From Sweltsa coloradensis (lineage: Eukaryota > Arthropoda > Insecta > Plecoptera > Chloroperlidae), in assembly GCA_024449915.1 (NCBI GenBank), contig JAMZAV010000006.1:310001-374000 (forward strand): a stretch of DNA of 64,000 bases, written 5' to 3'. The notes below the pieces were generated by a model. That model had not been told where the DNA came from, did no database searches, and saw only the letters and a program-made list of their open reading frames with translations. The translations under genes were made by a program, and so were the position numbers. Below are positions 22,289 to 35,600 of this stretch, one piece after another; the first letter of the stretch is position 1, and every line of letters starts with the position of its first letter.

Positions 22289-25200
22289 GCGATTCTCAGA
22301 ATTCAGAAATACGTTTATTGATGAGTTTAGGGTCTGGGGGCTGAGGGCTGTGTGAGGCAGATATTTGTTGGGTTCTAAACTTGTCGACAGAATCCCTGAC
22401 AAAAATAACAGTACGGTTGTTGTCAGACTTCCTAGCAGTAGCATCATAGCCGAAGCCGAGTCCGGCGTTTCCGATGCGAAAAGATATTATTATTATTATC
22501 CTTCACACAATCATATTATTTGCCAGTAGTAACAATTTAAAAAAAGTATATGTTATAAAGCCGGTTATAGGCAATTTTGTGTCTTTCTCATCCCCTGAAA
22601 TAATACGAATGTGTAAGTCGGTCATAAGATAATAATTGCAGAAAAACATTATTCATAGATTTATTGATATGCTGTACTGTGCTGACACGGGAGTGTCATT
22701 GATTTTATCATTGAGTATACTGTTTTATGTGTAATATGTGTATGAGTATATTATTTTATCGCCTTCCGTAATGGGCTATAATATTTCTTTTAGTGTCATT
22801 GATAGCAATTGGATAAATTATTGAAATATTGCACTGGTTTTGTATAATTATGTATTATTTTATTTTTCATATTGCTCGTGTGTGTTATTATAATCTATAA
22901 AGCGTGGCACTGGCATGGTGCAAATTGCCAAAACAAAAAAAAGTAAGCATGCTAAAAACAAACCCCAAAATTTTACATTCACTAAATCCTTGTATTTATG
23001 GCCTGCTTCGAATGTGTTTGGAAGGGGGGTCTACTCAGTCACTCATCATGGTCCCTTTCAAACATTGCAAGATGAAACAAAATCCACCTTGGGTTTTCCT
23101 AAAACTGGCTCGGGGGGATAAGGAATCATTGCTTTGTTCGAGTCCCAAGGTTCTGAATTCGGTTCTATAAAATAGCTTGTGAAAATAATTAAACTGCTGT
23201 ACCAGTACCACGACAATACTGTATATAGTTTCGAATTGTAGTTCGATTTATTGGTACAAAACGTGGACATTTTGTAATTGAGTAAAATTACATTTTCATT
23301 TTCTGTAGCAAATATGTAAACACACACACACAAATTGAATTTGCCTTCTTTCACAATTATTTACTATAATGCTGTAGAAAATAATGTGGGGTTCATTATA
23401 AAAAAAGATTTGGATTATAACTATTCAAATATAATTATTATTCAAATTGTTGACATTGTGAGGTTGAAAATCGACATAACGGGGGAAAGGAAGCGGTGTG
23501 GCGGACCACCTAAATGGTTGTATACGAAATTGGCTGCTGCACACAAAAGATATATTTATAATGAAAAGACCTTTCCTTCAGAATCGAAATGGGTATTTGG
23601 CCGGCGTTAGGGGGCGGGGGGGGCTTCTACTCACAAGTTGCTACCTTCCCGACATCATTAGGTGTCATTGATTTTGTGGTTTCTTGTGTATATTATTTTC
23701 GATCGCGAGTATTGAACAAGCTATAATGACATGATGTGTCTTAAATTTTTGTGTGTTGTTCATTATTTTTGATCGAAATCCTCAACGGGGTTTATTGGCA
23801 TAAGAAGAGCAAAAAAGTGACATTGCTTTATTTTTTTTAAAATATGCAATTAAAAGTAGTCGTATCACAACGGATCGGATCGGGTATTCTCTAGAAAGGT
23901 ATACCTGATGGTAAGATTGAACAAAATTATAATTGTTAGGCCTATCAATTTTTGTATTTTCATTCTTACACTAGAATTATTTATGACACCTGATTGCATT
24001 ATCCACTTTCCTGGGGAGTTTTTTTTATCTGCGCCAAATAGTGAATGAAGCGACAGCTTGGGCTCTGGAACGATTATGTTAGTGATTGAATGTTTATTTT
24101 ATTTTATACATATCGTGAGGCATAAAGTAAAAACAAATTACATCACGTAAAAAGTTCTGTGACCCAGGGGTAGATTCTTAATACGACTTTTTAAATAAAT
24201 TTAATTACATTTTTTTTTTGGAGGTAATATTCACGTTCAATATTACAATAACGCGCCATATTTTGCTATGACCGAGTTGAAAAACCCTTTTCCCTACAAA
24301 GAAGGTTATATTTTGTATATGAAACCCTTTTCAAGGGGTACAACTCATTTACTTGAGAGAAGTATTTTGACTCCAACACGTAGAAAAAATATTCAAAAAA
24401 TAAAAAAATATTTTTGAGTGCAATATTAGCTCATCAAACTCACATTCGGGCTCCCTTTTTGAGAGGATTTGTAATAACTGGTAACAATCTGACAGGCAAA
24501 GTTCTAATCAATCGCGAAAAGTATTATGGTGATTATGATATAAAATTTCTATCATTATGTGTGTAAAAACATCCTTCCAAATATAATCTACACATCGGAA
24601 TCACCACAAAACACATCTTGTTGTTGTAGCCTATACCGTAATGCTTTAGTGTGGGCTTGTCGTGACGTGACTTGTTTTTCCCGTTTAATTGAAGGTAAAA
24701 TTTTGGGAACCCATCTTAAGTCTCCTCCACTCGCAGACGGATGTAAATCAATGATCGGACAAAACCCTGTATACATTCCTCGCAGGCGTCACCCCGTGCA
24801 CTGGGCCCTTTCCCAATGGTATTGCTACTTTTCTCATTTCCATCTCCCGAATCAATCGGTTTTTGTCATTTCATCATCAACAAAGGAAGAAGATTCAATC
24901 GCAATTGTTCAATGATGATTATTAATTCCATTGCCTTTGACTTCGTGTACAAGGAATAGAATTCGGATGATTATACTCATTGTGCATTGTTATTATAAAA
25001 AGTATCTTGATACTATTGACTAAAAACCTTATCAATACGTAATCAATGAATCTCTGTTCAGTGTTTTCAGAAATACAAAGTAAATTACAAAAACTATGTG
25101 TATTATCCCCCAATGAGACACAAAATTGTGTCTCACTCTCATTACAAATGAAACGTTTATATCACAATACAACTTTACTTATATAAATGCTGTAGGAATC

Positions 25201-25745
25201 AGTTTTTTGTTTCTTGACAAAAGTAAACTTTTCAATAATTATTTAAATTCGTCGCGATTGTTAGATTGACAGATTTGATGAAGGTAGCAGAGTGGATGAT
25301 AACGGTTGTAAACTAAATTGGTCTGTTGTAAAGTTTTGCACACAAAGAGATATTTATAATGGCCGGACCCTTCTTCCAGAATCTGTTATTCTTTTATGTC
25401 AATAGTTCAATACCTAGAGAAGAAGACCCTTTTTTTGCTCTAAACCGCTCGCCCTTCGCCCCCCACCCCCGCAACCCCTAAAGAGATGCATCCTTCCATT
25501 CACAGACGTCTGAGAAGTTGCCTACCTTTACGGGGCACTTTCAACCAAACCACATTCAAACGCCCGCGTAGTTTTGACCAGTAGCGCCCAACTAGCGGAT
25601 TTGCTTGAAACTAACCAAAGGGAAATCCTGACCTTAATGTTTCTCAATTCATTTTCAGCTCCGCATCATGATCTTTTACTTGTAAACTATGTTTTTCATT
25701 TTTTACTACCTAGTGGAAATAGAGGCGTCATTGTGCGCCCATGTG
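22289..25745. other. Long gene-poor stretch
   Basis: No gene identified. Two diverged copies of one repeat lie at about 23470-23600 and 25290-25395 (shared core: CACACAAA-GATATTTATAATG then CCTTC-TCAGAAT). Otherwise AT-rich sequence without a coding signature. Confidence 0.5.
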
Positions 25746-26223
25746 CTACACCACCATGTTGATTTGGAAAGCGTAATATCCTCCGCAACGTCTCTACCGC
25801 TGCGTACGCAGCGTACAATTGCTGTGGCGTGGTTACTTCCTCATTTAAAAATACATAATTAGGGGTACTCTTGTACTTGGGAGGTCCCAACTTTTAAGCA
25901 CTAACGGAAAGGATTTCGGGTGCGCTCTTATCGAAAATACCCTAGAACTAACGCGGGGCACTGTAGCCAGCGGAAAGTTCGGCTAACCTAACGAAAGTAG
26001 TTTTGTAACGGTAACGGAAAGGATTTCGGGTCCGTATGTTTTCATTGAAAAAAACAAGTGTTGAAAAGTTGGGACCTCCCAAGTACAAGAGTGCCTAATT
26101 AGGAACCTCACTTTAAAATTTAAATAACAACGTTAAGAGTGTTAAGGATTCATCTGCGTGCGCAGTGGTAGGAAACGTAGCAGAGGAGATAACGCTTTCC
26201 AAACCAACATGGCGGTCTAGCAT
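25746..26223. mobile_element. Foldback element hosting a nested MITE
   Basis: Arms pair through CACCATGTTGATTTGGAAAG at the left and its near reverse complement at about 26200, continuing inward past ACGCAG. TA flanks suggest a mariner-like target, but this is weak. The Merlin-like element at 25864 sits in its loop. Confidence 0.5.
25864..26095. mobile_element. Merlin-like MITE 2, 232 bp
   Basis: Perfect 8-bp duplication TAATTAGG (25856-25863 and 26096-26103). The TIR starts GGTACTCTTGTACTTGG and ends CCCAACTTTT at about 32 bp. An inner direct repeat, ACGGAAAGGATTTCGGGT, occurs twice (about 25903 and 26012). Confidence 0.8.
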
Positions 26224-26868
26224 AGGTATGAACATAGGCCTACAGTGACGCACAATTTCTACTGGTTAAAAGACGAAAAACATTACTTACAGACAGTGAA
26301 ACCAGCGTGATGCGGTAAGTGAAAATGAATTAGGAAACGTTAATTACACACACTAGAAGAAGATGAGAATTTTTTACCTTTTTTCTCAGAAAACTGTAAA
26401 CGGCATAGACTAATTACCTAAATAAACATGCGCGGGCAAAATATATAACAAAATATAATCAACACTTATTATTTGATTTGTTCCCGTCGGCTTGCTTCAC
26501 GGGCTGTTGTGCATCGAAGCCCTTATCGTTAGCGTCTTCTCGTTCTCGTTCCCGTTCTCGTTACCGGGCAATTGTGCATCTAGGCTGTAATCTGAAACAG
26601 AGTTTTGCTTAAAACAGGAACGGTCAAGGTTTTTGCTGTTTTATTAACAAAAAAAGTACAACACCTTCAACGTTTCTATTTTAAATAGCCCTACCCTATA
26701 AAAAAATTTCAACCAAAATGTACTTTCGACTAAAATAGAAACTTACTTTTCATGAGGCAGTTTAATAGGCTTACCCTAGGCCTAAGTGCCTAAAAGTTTT
26801 GTAGGCCTAGTTCACTCGTATGCTAGGCCTACTAGCATTATGGTATTCACATCATGTCTAGGAGTTAA

Positions 26869-27994
26869 AGGAGGACTGACATGGTGATGGTAAATTTTAA
26901 TATAGTATTCTACATACTATTTAACGACTATACATGTGCCAACATTAGAGCTGTCAGTCAGCATGGTACCTGCCGTTTGTGCGCTCGCCTTTTCGTCTAC
27001 TAGCGTGTGACGACATACTGGCCTAGCCACTAGAAGATGATTGAGGCGGCAATATAATACCACACGGCAGTAAACGTTCTTCATAATATCTTTCGCGCAA
27101 TGAATGGCAGAATAACCAAAATGCATATACGTGCAGTAGAATATTCGTGCACGATCATGCCGCAAACAGATTAAAATTACTATGTCTCTTAGCGGCTTGG
27201 CAATTAAAACGCGTTTTAACTTTTGTCTCCTCGCTTCCACCTGCCATTCGTGCAATATGGTTCGGGCCTCACCGGGAATCTTTGGCACACGCTACCGGCT
27301 GTTTCCGAAATTGTTCAGGGCGCGAGCAAGTAGCGACTGCATAAGAAACTACCCTACCCTGTTCCTCTGTTGCACGATTTTAATCAAACTGTTATACACA
27401 AAATTCTCATCAAATTCAATATTGCCCTTTTCATGTATTGGCATTATCATTATAGCACCATGGACCATGGTTTGCTTGCTGGTTTCAATTCTCATAAAAA
27501 TGCTATGAACTTTCACGTTTTACTACTAGCCCCTTAGGGTAGCCCTGCGCTTATTATGGACCATCCGGTGGCTAGGGGGGGAAGAAGCCTGCTGGACTCG
27601 CCCTAAACACGTTGAGCGCAAGGTGGTCGGTGCGGGAGGCAAAAGTTAAAACACATGTGTTTGTATTAAATTATCTTGGCAAGCCCCTAATCAACATAAT
27701 TCAATTCTGTTTGCGGCATACTTTAAAGCGAATATTCTGCTCTATGTATGCAAAAATTGATTATGATGGCGCTTATTGCTTATCAGGTATAAGAATGAAC
27801 GTTTTCTGCCGTGCGATATTATACTGCTGCTTCTATCGGGGCTGAGTGGCTAGGCCAGTGTGACGTCACACACTAGTAGACGAAAAAGGGAGACCAAATA
27901 CCTCGAAAACGAGTTGACTTCGAGAAATGCTTTTTTCGGTAATCGTACTAATTTCAGACGTAAATCAACTTTGCTTAGCCATGCCGGTCCTCCT
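26869..27994. mobile_element. TTAA-target inverted-repeat element, 1.13 kb
   Basis: TIR AGGAGGACTGACATGG and, inverted, AGGAGGACCGGCATGG, flanked by TTAA (26865-26868 and 27995-27998). Arms stay complementary for several hundred bases (around 26990-27250 with 27640-27890), so transcripts would form a long hairpin. The TTAA target suggests piggyBac or Kolobok. No transposase. It lies upstream of FAU. Confidence 0.75.
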
Positions 27995-28339
27995 TTAAAG
28001 CCCTACCGGTAAAACTCATTATGTCTTGTTTAAAAGTTATTATTCCTTAGGGTCGATCTAGGCCATGATGCCTAGGCCTACCCCGAGAACAAGCTGGTGA
28101 TGGTTGGCCTAGTGTTGGCAATGTTGGCAATGTTGGCAAGCTATTGCCTGTCTGGCAGTATTGTAGAGTAGGCCTTGGCCTAGTAGCCGTTGTAGATTAT
28201 AGCAAACGCCTTGAGTCCGAGTAAGTGTGTGAGTGAGTTCGATAAAAAGCGGTAAAACCGTTGACCAGATTGCGCTGAAATTTTAAACAGACATCCGAGA
28301 CCAGTTTTGTTGGTTCTGTTAAAACTTAAAACGCGTTAA

Positions 28340-29223
28340 GGGAACACTCCACTGAAAAAACCAAAATCCACAGTTTTTGCGCTACAAACCACAATTTTTG
28401 GTGTGCGCAATGGAAACACCTTTAAAAATTGATGAAATTATTTTTTATTTTTTTGGGGCTTATATTTTGCCCCCCTTGATTTTTTTTCATTGTTTTTTTA
28501 AGCTCTTTGGTAGAAAACACAAAACTTTTTTCCTTTTGGACCGATTGTTGTAAATTTATTTTCCTTGTTTTGACATAATTAAAGACAATTCGTACATGGG
28601 TTTTGTTTATTTTCATTTTTGGCTAATTTTATGCATTTTGAATAATGAATTTTATTAATTACACTTCAGATAGAAGTTTAATATTATATTTTAGCCAAAG
28701 TTATGAATATATCTTAAAACGCATGCACAATTGTGTTTTACTTATGTCCAAGTAATAAAACAAAACCAAAACTAGCTCATTCGGACAAGTGGTACAGAAG
28801 GAGATAGTTTTTTTAAGTTCTAAAAGTGTGATAAAAATATAATCCGCCAAAATGGGTTTTAAAGATTTTTTACATGAAATTACCATAATTTTGTATAATT
28901 ATAGTAATATTGCTCTCCCAGGTATGTAAGAACTATCTATTCCACAGGTTATAATAAGTAATCAATAACCCCCCCCCCCCATAACCCCCCCCTAACCCCC
29001 CCTCTAACTAACAAAATATATGTTTAGAAAATGGCAACAAAAAACCGCATTTCCGTGCGCGCAATAACTTTAAAAAAAACATTTTCAATTAAAAGGAGGC
29101 GTGTTAGCCTATTGTTGTTAGTATAATTAAAAAGTATAATACTTAAAGAGTAAATAAAAGTAATAAAAAAATAACAGACCTGTCAAAGGGTAGTTTTGGC
29201 AGTATTTTCAGTGGAGTGTTCCC
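28340..29223. mobile_element. TTAA-target inverted-repeat element, 884 bp
   Basis: Perfect 19-bp TIR GGGAACACTCCACTGAAAA, flanked by TTAA (28336-28339 and 29224-29227). The interior is T-rich then C-rich (poly-C at about 28971-28999) and non-coding. It is close to FAU and probably lies in its first intron. Confidence 0.8.
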
Positions 29224-29695
29224 TTAAAGAAAATCAGTTAGGCTACGATTCAAACGTAGGCCTACTGTACTCTTGTACAGACTGTACAAGAAATATTAGA
29301 TTGAAAATAGGTTGAGAATATAAATTATTAATTATAGAAATTATTTTAGTTGAATCATGTTTTGAATGTCAGGCAGTGAATGCATGGCAATACATTAGGC
29401 GTAAACCAAGCATTTGCACGATGCACAATTGACTTAATTGTGTTGTGGTCAACAGTATGCTAGTAAATACATGTAGGCCTACCTACATTACATTTTAAAA
29501 TACAATATGCCTGGGTGTGTTGCATTGTTTGTGTCAGAACGGAAATTGCTTTCAAAGTTGTTTTTTTTTTGCAGATGGGTGGCTGCTTACTTACCTAGAG
29601 GCCCAATTTTGTGTAATCTGTTTAAGTTGGCTACCTAGGTAGGCCTATAGATGTTTTAAATATTATAGTCCAACATATTTTTCCTTTGTTTACAG

Positions 29696-32600
29696 AATCA
29701 CAATATACATCATGCAGATCTTCGTACGTGGGCAGCAATGCCATATCATCAATTGTGAGGGCAATGAATCCATTGCACAGATCAAAGTAAGTAAAAGAGA
29801 GAGACAGAGAAGAGAGAGAGAGAGAGAGTTAGCAGCTACATGTGGCTTCTGTTTTGCCTACTCGATAAAAAATTTAGCCTAAAACAAATGTCGATTGGCT
29901 CGTGGCGTTCTTAGGGCTATAGGATATTTCTCTGACCAACATCTTAACTCTGTTCAGATCTAACGTGCCTTTACTACTAATCAGTCTTGGGGTCGCTACC
30001 TATTCGGATTTAAAAGCAAAGTGGCTGACATCTGGTGAGCGAAGCGCGAACCCGCCGAAGTAGCATTGCGTTGAGATATGGCCGCTTATAAGTACCGTAC
30101 CGTATGTTTTCCTATGGCACTTGCAATGGATCACGACTGAAATAAACACTCAATAAAGACAAAACCACACCACCTATTTATGAAATTGAGTTTGTAAGTC
30201 TAGTGGAATATCTGTAGCCACATCGTATACAGCCTAGATAGAAAAATTTTAGTGAAAATAAGCGTTAAAGTTGAACTTAGGTGACAATAACATTTGAAGT
30301 AACCCTGAGTAGGGTAGGATGTTTTCGTCAGTTTAATCGGGGGAAAAATATTGTAGGGGACGTTTAAATAGTGTAAGATTATATTAAAACTATCTATGAA
30401 TGAAATAAACTGGTAAGATTGTTAAAAACATGCGATGATCAAGCATCAGCTTGTCATGAGTTCGTTCATTTCTAGGCCTAGAAGTGGGCGTGTGTGGCCT
30501 ACACACAGCTCTCAATGTAGGATGTTTTCGTCAGTTAAATCAGGGGAAATATTGTAGGCGACATTTAAATAGTATAAGATGATATTAAAACTATCTATGG
30601 ATAAAATAAAATTGCAAGATTGTTAAAAACATGCGATGATCAAGCATCAGCTTGTCATAATAGACGGAGAGCCAGTGACAGTTTCTATTGCCTCATAAGG
30701 TACATATGTTTTGACTATTGGAATATATGCGGATTTATATGAGATTTCACAAAACCCGCGTCTTACGCGCCAACTCGGGGGCGTTTGGGCCTCATTGGGC
30801 CCCAAAAAAGGCCAAAAAGGGCCGTCTATTACCTCATAAGGTACATGATGAGACTAACGCCATTATATGCGGAAACTTGTCTGGAGTTTGGAACCATAAC
30901 GTAAGATGCCCTACTTGGGGGCCTTTACCGAACCAGACGCCCCTAAAGATGATTGGGATGATAGTGAGGTAGTGATAACTGATAATGATATCATTAGTGT
31001 TATTAGAAAACTTAATAATAATAAATCTCCAGGGCCAGATGGAATAACTAATATATTTATTAAAGCAGCTGGATGGGGAATAGTGCCATACTTCAAGAAA
31101 TTATTTCAGACATCTATAAATCAGGGAAAACTGCCAGATCAGTGGAAACAAGCAATAGTTGTTTCCAATTTATAAAGGTGGGGGGAAGGGACGACTAGGT
31201 AATTATAGACCTGTCAGTCTTACGTCTTCAGTGTGTAAAATAATGGAGAGGATTATGGATGTGAAGATTAAGAACATTATTGAAGATGGAGAAGGATTAT
31301 CTAGTACACAACATGGGTTCCGGAAGGGTTATTCTTGTGAAACTCAGATAACAGGGTTTACTCAGGACATAGCTGACACACTTGATAATAATGGTAGGAT
31401 TGATGCAATATTTATAGATTTTCAAAAAGCATTTGATAAAGTAACTCATAAGCTTTTAATGGAGAAATTTGGAAACAAAATAAGAAATAATAAAATTGTG
31501 AACTGGGTTGGGGAATTTCTGAGAAATAGAACTCAAAGAGTCAGAGTGGGAAATGTAATTTCTGAAGAGATTAATGTCACTTCAGGAGTACCTCAAGGCA
31601 GTGTTCTAGGACCAAATTTGTTTATTATATTTATAGATGACATACAAGTAGGAATAAAATCCAAAATTCGACTTTTTGCGGATGATGGGGTGTTATATAG
31701 GGAAATAAAGGAAGATGAAGATGTTCTTATAATTAAAGAAGATTTAACAGTAATTGAAAAAATGGGTAGATATAAATAAATTGGTTTAAATGTGAGTAAA
31801 TGTAAGGTTATTTCATTTAATAGAGCAAAGAAAAAAGCGGAAATAAACTATAAGCTGTGTGGTAAAACACTAGATGTTGTCATCAATTACAAATACTTGG
31901 GAGTGTTCATAGATAACAATTTGGATTGGGGGCATCATGTGGAATATGTAAGTAAAAAGTCAATACAAGCTCTAAATTTTGTAATAAGGCAGCTACAAGG
32001 GTTCACACAAAAATTAAGGATAAAGCATATAAATCTCTTATAAGACCAATATTGGGAATATGCAAGTGCTATATGGGACCCTTATAAGGACGGTCATATC
32101 AAAGCCCTAAACAAAGTACAGAGATTAGCAGCAAGGAGAGTAACTGGGAAGGTCAAAAGGTGGAGATGGGTAACTGATTCCAAGGGAAGGAGGATAAGAA
32201 CGTATGACAGTGTAAATGAAATGATAGAAGGTTTAGGATGGGATTCTTTAAAATTACGGAGAGGGAGAAACAGGCTGTGCAACCTTTTTTCGTGATATGA
32301 ATGGAAATACAGGGATGGAATGAGATAAGCAATAAAATTGAAAAAGGATTATACAAAGGGAGAAAGACCATGACCTGAAATTGAAATGTAAACTAAAAAA
32401 GAAGGATGTTGGGAAGTGGTCTTTTTTAAATAGAACAATTGTAGAATGGAATCAATTGCCAGCAGCAGCTGTTGAGGAATCCTCGGTAAAAATGTTTAGA
32501 AGGTGTTTGGAGGATATTGATTTGGATCTGATGTAGATTTGATTTCATTGATGTTTGATGTTGCTTTGATGATGGTGTCTTAGATGTAATACCTATAAGA

Positions 32601-35600
32601 TATGAAGAAAATGAATGTGAATGTTTATATTTTGTACAATTTAAAATGTTAATTTTAGGAACTTGCCACCATGTAACCACATATTTGCAAGAATAATAAA
32701 TATATATATATATAAAAAGGGTCCCAAAAAGGCCGTCTATAACCTCATAAGGTACATGATTGAAACCAACGCCATTTTGTGCTGTGATGTGTACAGATTA
32801 CGTATATATATAATAAGACGTGTTTTTAAGTTTTTTTTTTTGCGTTTCAGACGCCCTTTTATGAAAAAGGGCCTTTTTTTAACAGACAAGGTACACATTT
32901 GAAAATGGTGTCAAATGAACCGGGATGGTGTACAGAGTTCAAAAATGTATAACAACATGACTTTTAGAGGACCCTTACACCCAAAATACGCCCCCAAAAA
33001 GGGCCAAAAATGGTCGTTTTTTTACCTCATAAGGTACATGATTGAAATAAACGCCATTTTGTTCTTTGATGTGTGCAGATTACGAATATATATAATAAGA
33101 CGCGTTTTGGGGGGGCTTTTTGCGTTTCAGACGCCTTTTTTGGGAAAAGGGGCCCTTTTTTATCCGACGAGGTATACACTTGAAAATGGTGTCTAACGAA
33201 CCAGGATGATGTCTAGAGTTCAAAAATATATAACAACATTACTCTGAGAGGACCCTCACACCCAAAAACGCTACAAAAATGCCCCAAAATAGCCATGTTT
33301 TCCACATAAGGTACATGGTTGAAACATATGTCATTTTGTGCATCGTTTGGTGTACACATAACGAATATTTTCAATAATATCTTTTCTTAGTGGGGGGGGG
33401 GGGGATATTTTGTGTTTCTGACTCCTTTTTGTGATATAGGCCTAGGTCTCTTTTTTATCGGACGAGGTATATACCAACTTGATAATATTGCATATTTTGG
33501 ATATTTAACCTTAGGTTCCTTTTTCAAAAAAAAATATTGATTAGTATTAGTATAAGTAGTTTTAGGGCGCTTCAACGGCAAAGATTATTCGCTCCTTGTT
33601 CTGCATCGAGACTTTCGAGACTATCACCTATATAGTAGGCCTATAGTATATATTTAGGCTAGTATAGTAAATTAAACGAATCAGTCTAAAAGTGTACTGT
33701 GTAAGGTTATAATGATTATGATTTAATTTGTCAATTAATCTTCAATTTACTGATGTATCAGAACTATGTTTGAATAATTTTAAAATATGCTCTATACAAC
33801 AGCTATTGCAAAAAATGTCACGGATATAATAAGATATTGACATACATAGCTATTAATATCCAGTAGCTATATGCTGTTAGATTATTTATTTTTACCTACA
33901 ACCGTTTGTGACATATTATTATTGTGTTTCACTATCAATCTAAGTCTTAGTGATGCCTGCAATACCTTCGTCCTTAGAGTCTGCATGATCAATAATAGTG
34001 ATTTCAGTTTGGTTAAAATGGCGCGTCAACCGTTAGGTCATAAAACCGAGCTGGGGTATTTTTAAGTCGTCATCATCATCGTCTTTGTCATCGTTCGTGT
34101 TGTCATTGTCCTCGTCGGCGGCGCGAGATCTTCGTGGGGGAGGGGGGATACCCGACAACGACTCTAGAGCTCGCCTCTAGTTTCCGGGAGTAATATAGGC
34201 CTAAACTCCCGTACTTGCTATCTGATGTTTGCGAGATGGACTCCTATATTCTAACCCGGGCCAAGACGGATGATCAATGGCATGTGATTTCATCTAGTGA
34301 TGGGGGTGACATAAGTCCCCAAAGAACCATTGAATGTGTTCCGGCCTCTTATATCTAGCCACTGCTTTATGGTGGATCTAGTCCTATGTAATCAAATACT
34401 TATTGCAGTTATTGATACAAGATAAACACTTCTCACTGCTTTCAAAAGTTACTAGCTTCTGTTAAATCATTTGTTCGAAGTGCAGCAAACACAATCAAGA
34501 AAAGAAAATTGGCGGGCTTGCTCTTTCTTGTGAATGGTGAAATCATATCCAGAGAACGCATAGTAAACGAGGATGGCACTAGTAGATATAATGGAGACAC
34601 AGCAACTGCAGAGATGACATATTAACGTATACCTCAGTGTTGATCTCATTCTATACGTAGAGCGATAGCCATCACATTTGTCAGTTGGGTGCGAATCAAA
34701 ACGTTTGCCTGGGATGGAAGTTAAAATGATAAACCTTTCTAAATTTGGCTTCATCGTCGTTACGCGTTTTTATTTTTTCGAGAACTTCACGACTTGATCA
34801 TTTACACTTTTGTACAAGTCTGCAGGTAGCATAAGACTAGTCTTGTGCAAGTTCTTCAAAATAAAAAAGTTTGAAAAGTTAAGACCGACTTAGTAAAAAA
34901 AAGAATAAACACGTTCTCGTCCGGGTCGTCCCTCTAAAAAGGTAGGAACTTACACAAAATACATTTGTTCCTTTAAGTTAACTTTCAATATTTTGTTAAC
35001 TAGGCCTATATGAAAAAATATCGTAGAAAATTACCAAACAAAATCACCTCTAAGTAGGTAACGGTACATTAAATCGGAAGAACGGGAGGAAGTACCCATA
35101 AAACAGTATAAGTTTATTTTAATGTTGTGTTTCAGTTAGTCAAGGTGTTGTGTGTGGATTTAGTTGAAAATAATAATTGTAATCTGTACTCCTGAATTGG
35201 GTGTAATTACAGAGTGACTGGGTAGACTGTAAATACGAATTTATTTAATGTTAACGATATCGATAGGAGATTTTGTTGTTTTTTTCATATAACTTTTTCT
35301 TGCACGTATGTAGAAAGGAACACGTTCCCACGAAAGTCCTCTAAAAAGTAACTATAGTTTCCGGGAGCGCTTTCCTTTCCAAAGGCTTACGACCTTTGTT
35401 CAAAGAATATTTAAGAAAGAACCGACATTCCAACTCTTTTCAAAAAGTTAACTTTGATGAAGTCCGATTGGTCGATGTTGTGAGGCACCAGATTAATAGC
35501 GTAGCTGTTTTGCCCATCTATAATGTTTCCGCACGCTTGTCTCTTTCTGTATCCTCTATCAAGTTGCAGGGCAAATGATTAAATCAAAAACAATATCTGC

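Noticed and set aside
26203..26225. Possible FAU non-coding first exon (CTTTCC... ATGGCGG)
   Set aside because: The sequence belongs to the terminal inverted repeat of the foldback at 25746-26223 and has no donor site.
28200..28225. GAGTCCGA|GTAAGTG as donor of the FAU first exon
   Set aside because: The donor is good, but I saw no pyrimidine-rich transcription start or supporting promoter near it, so it was not called.
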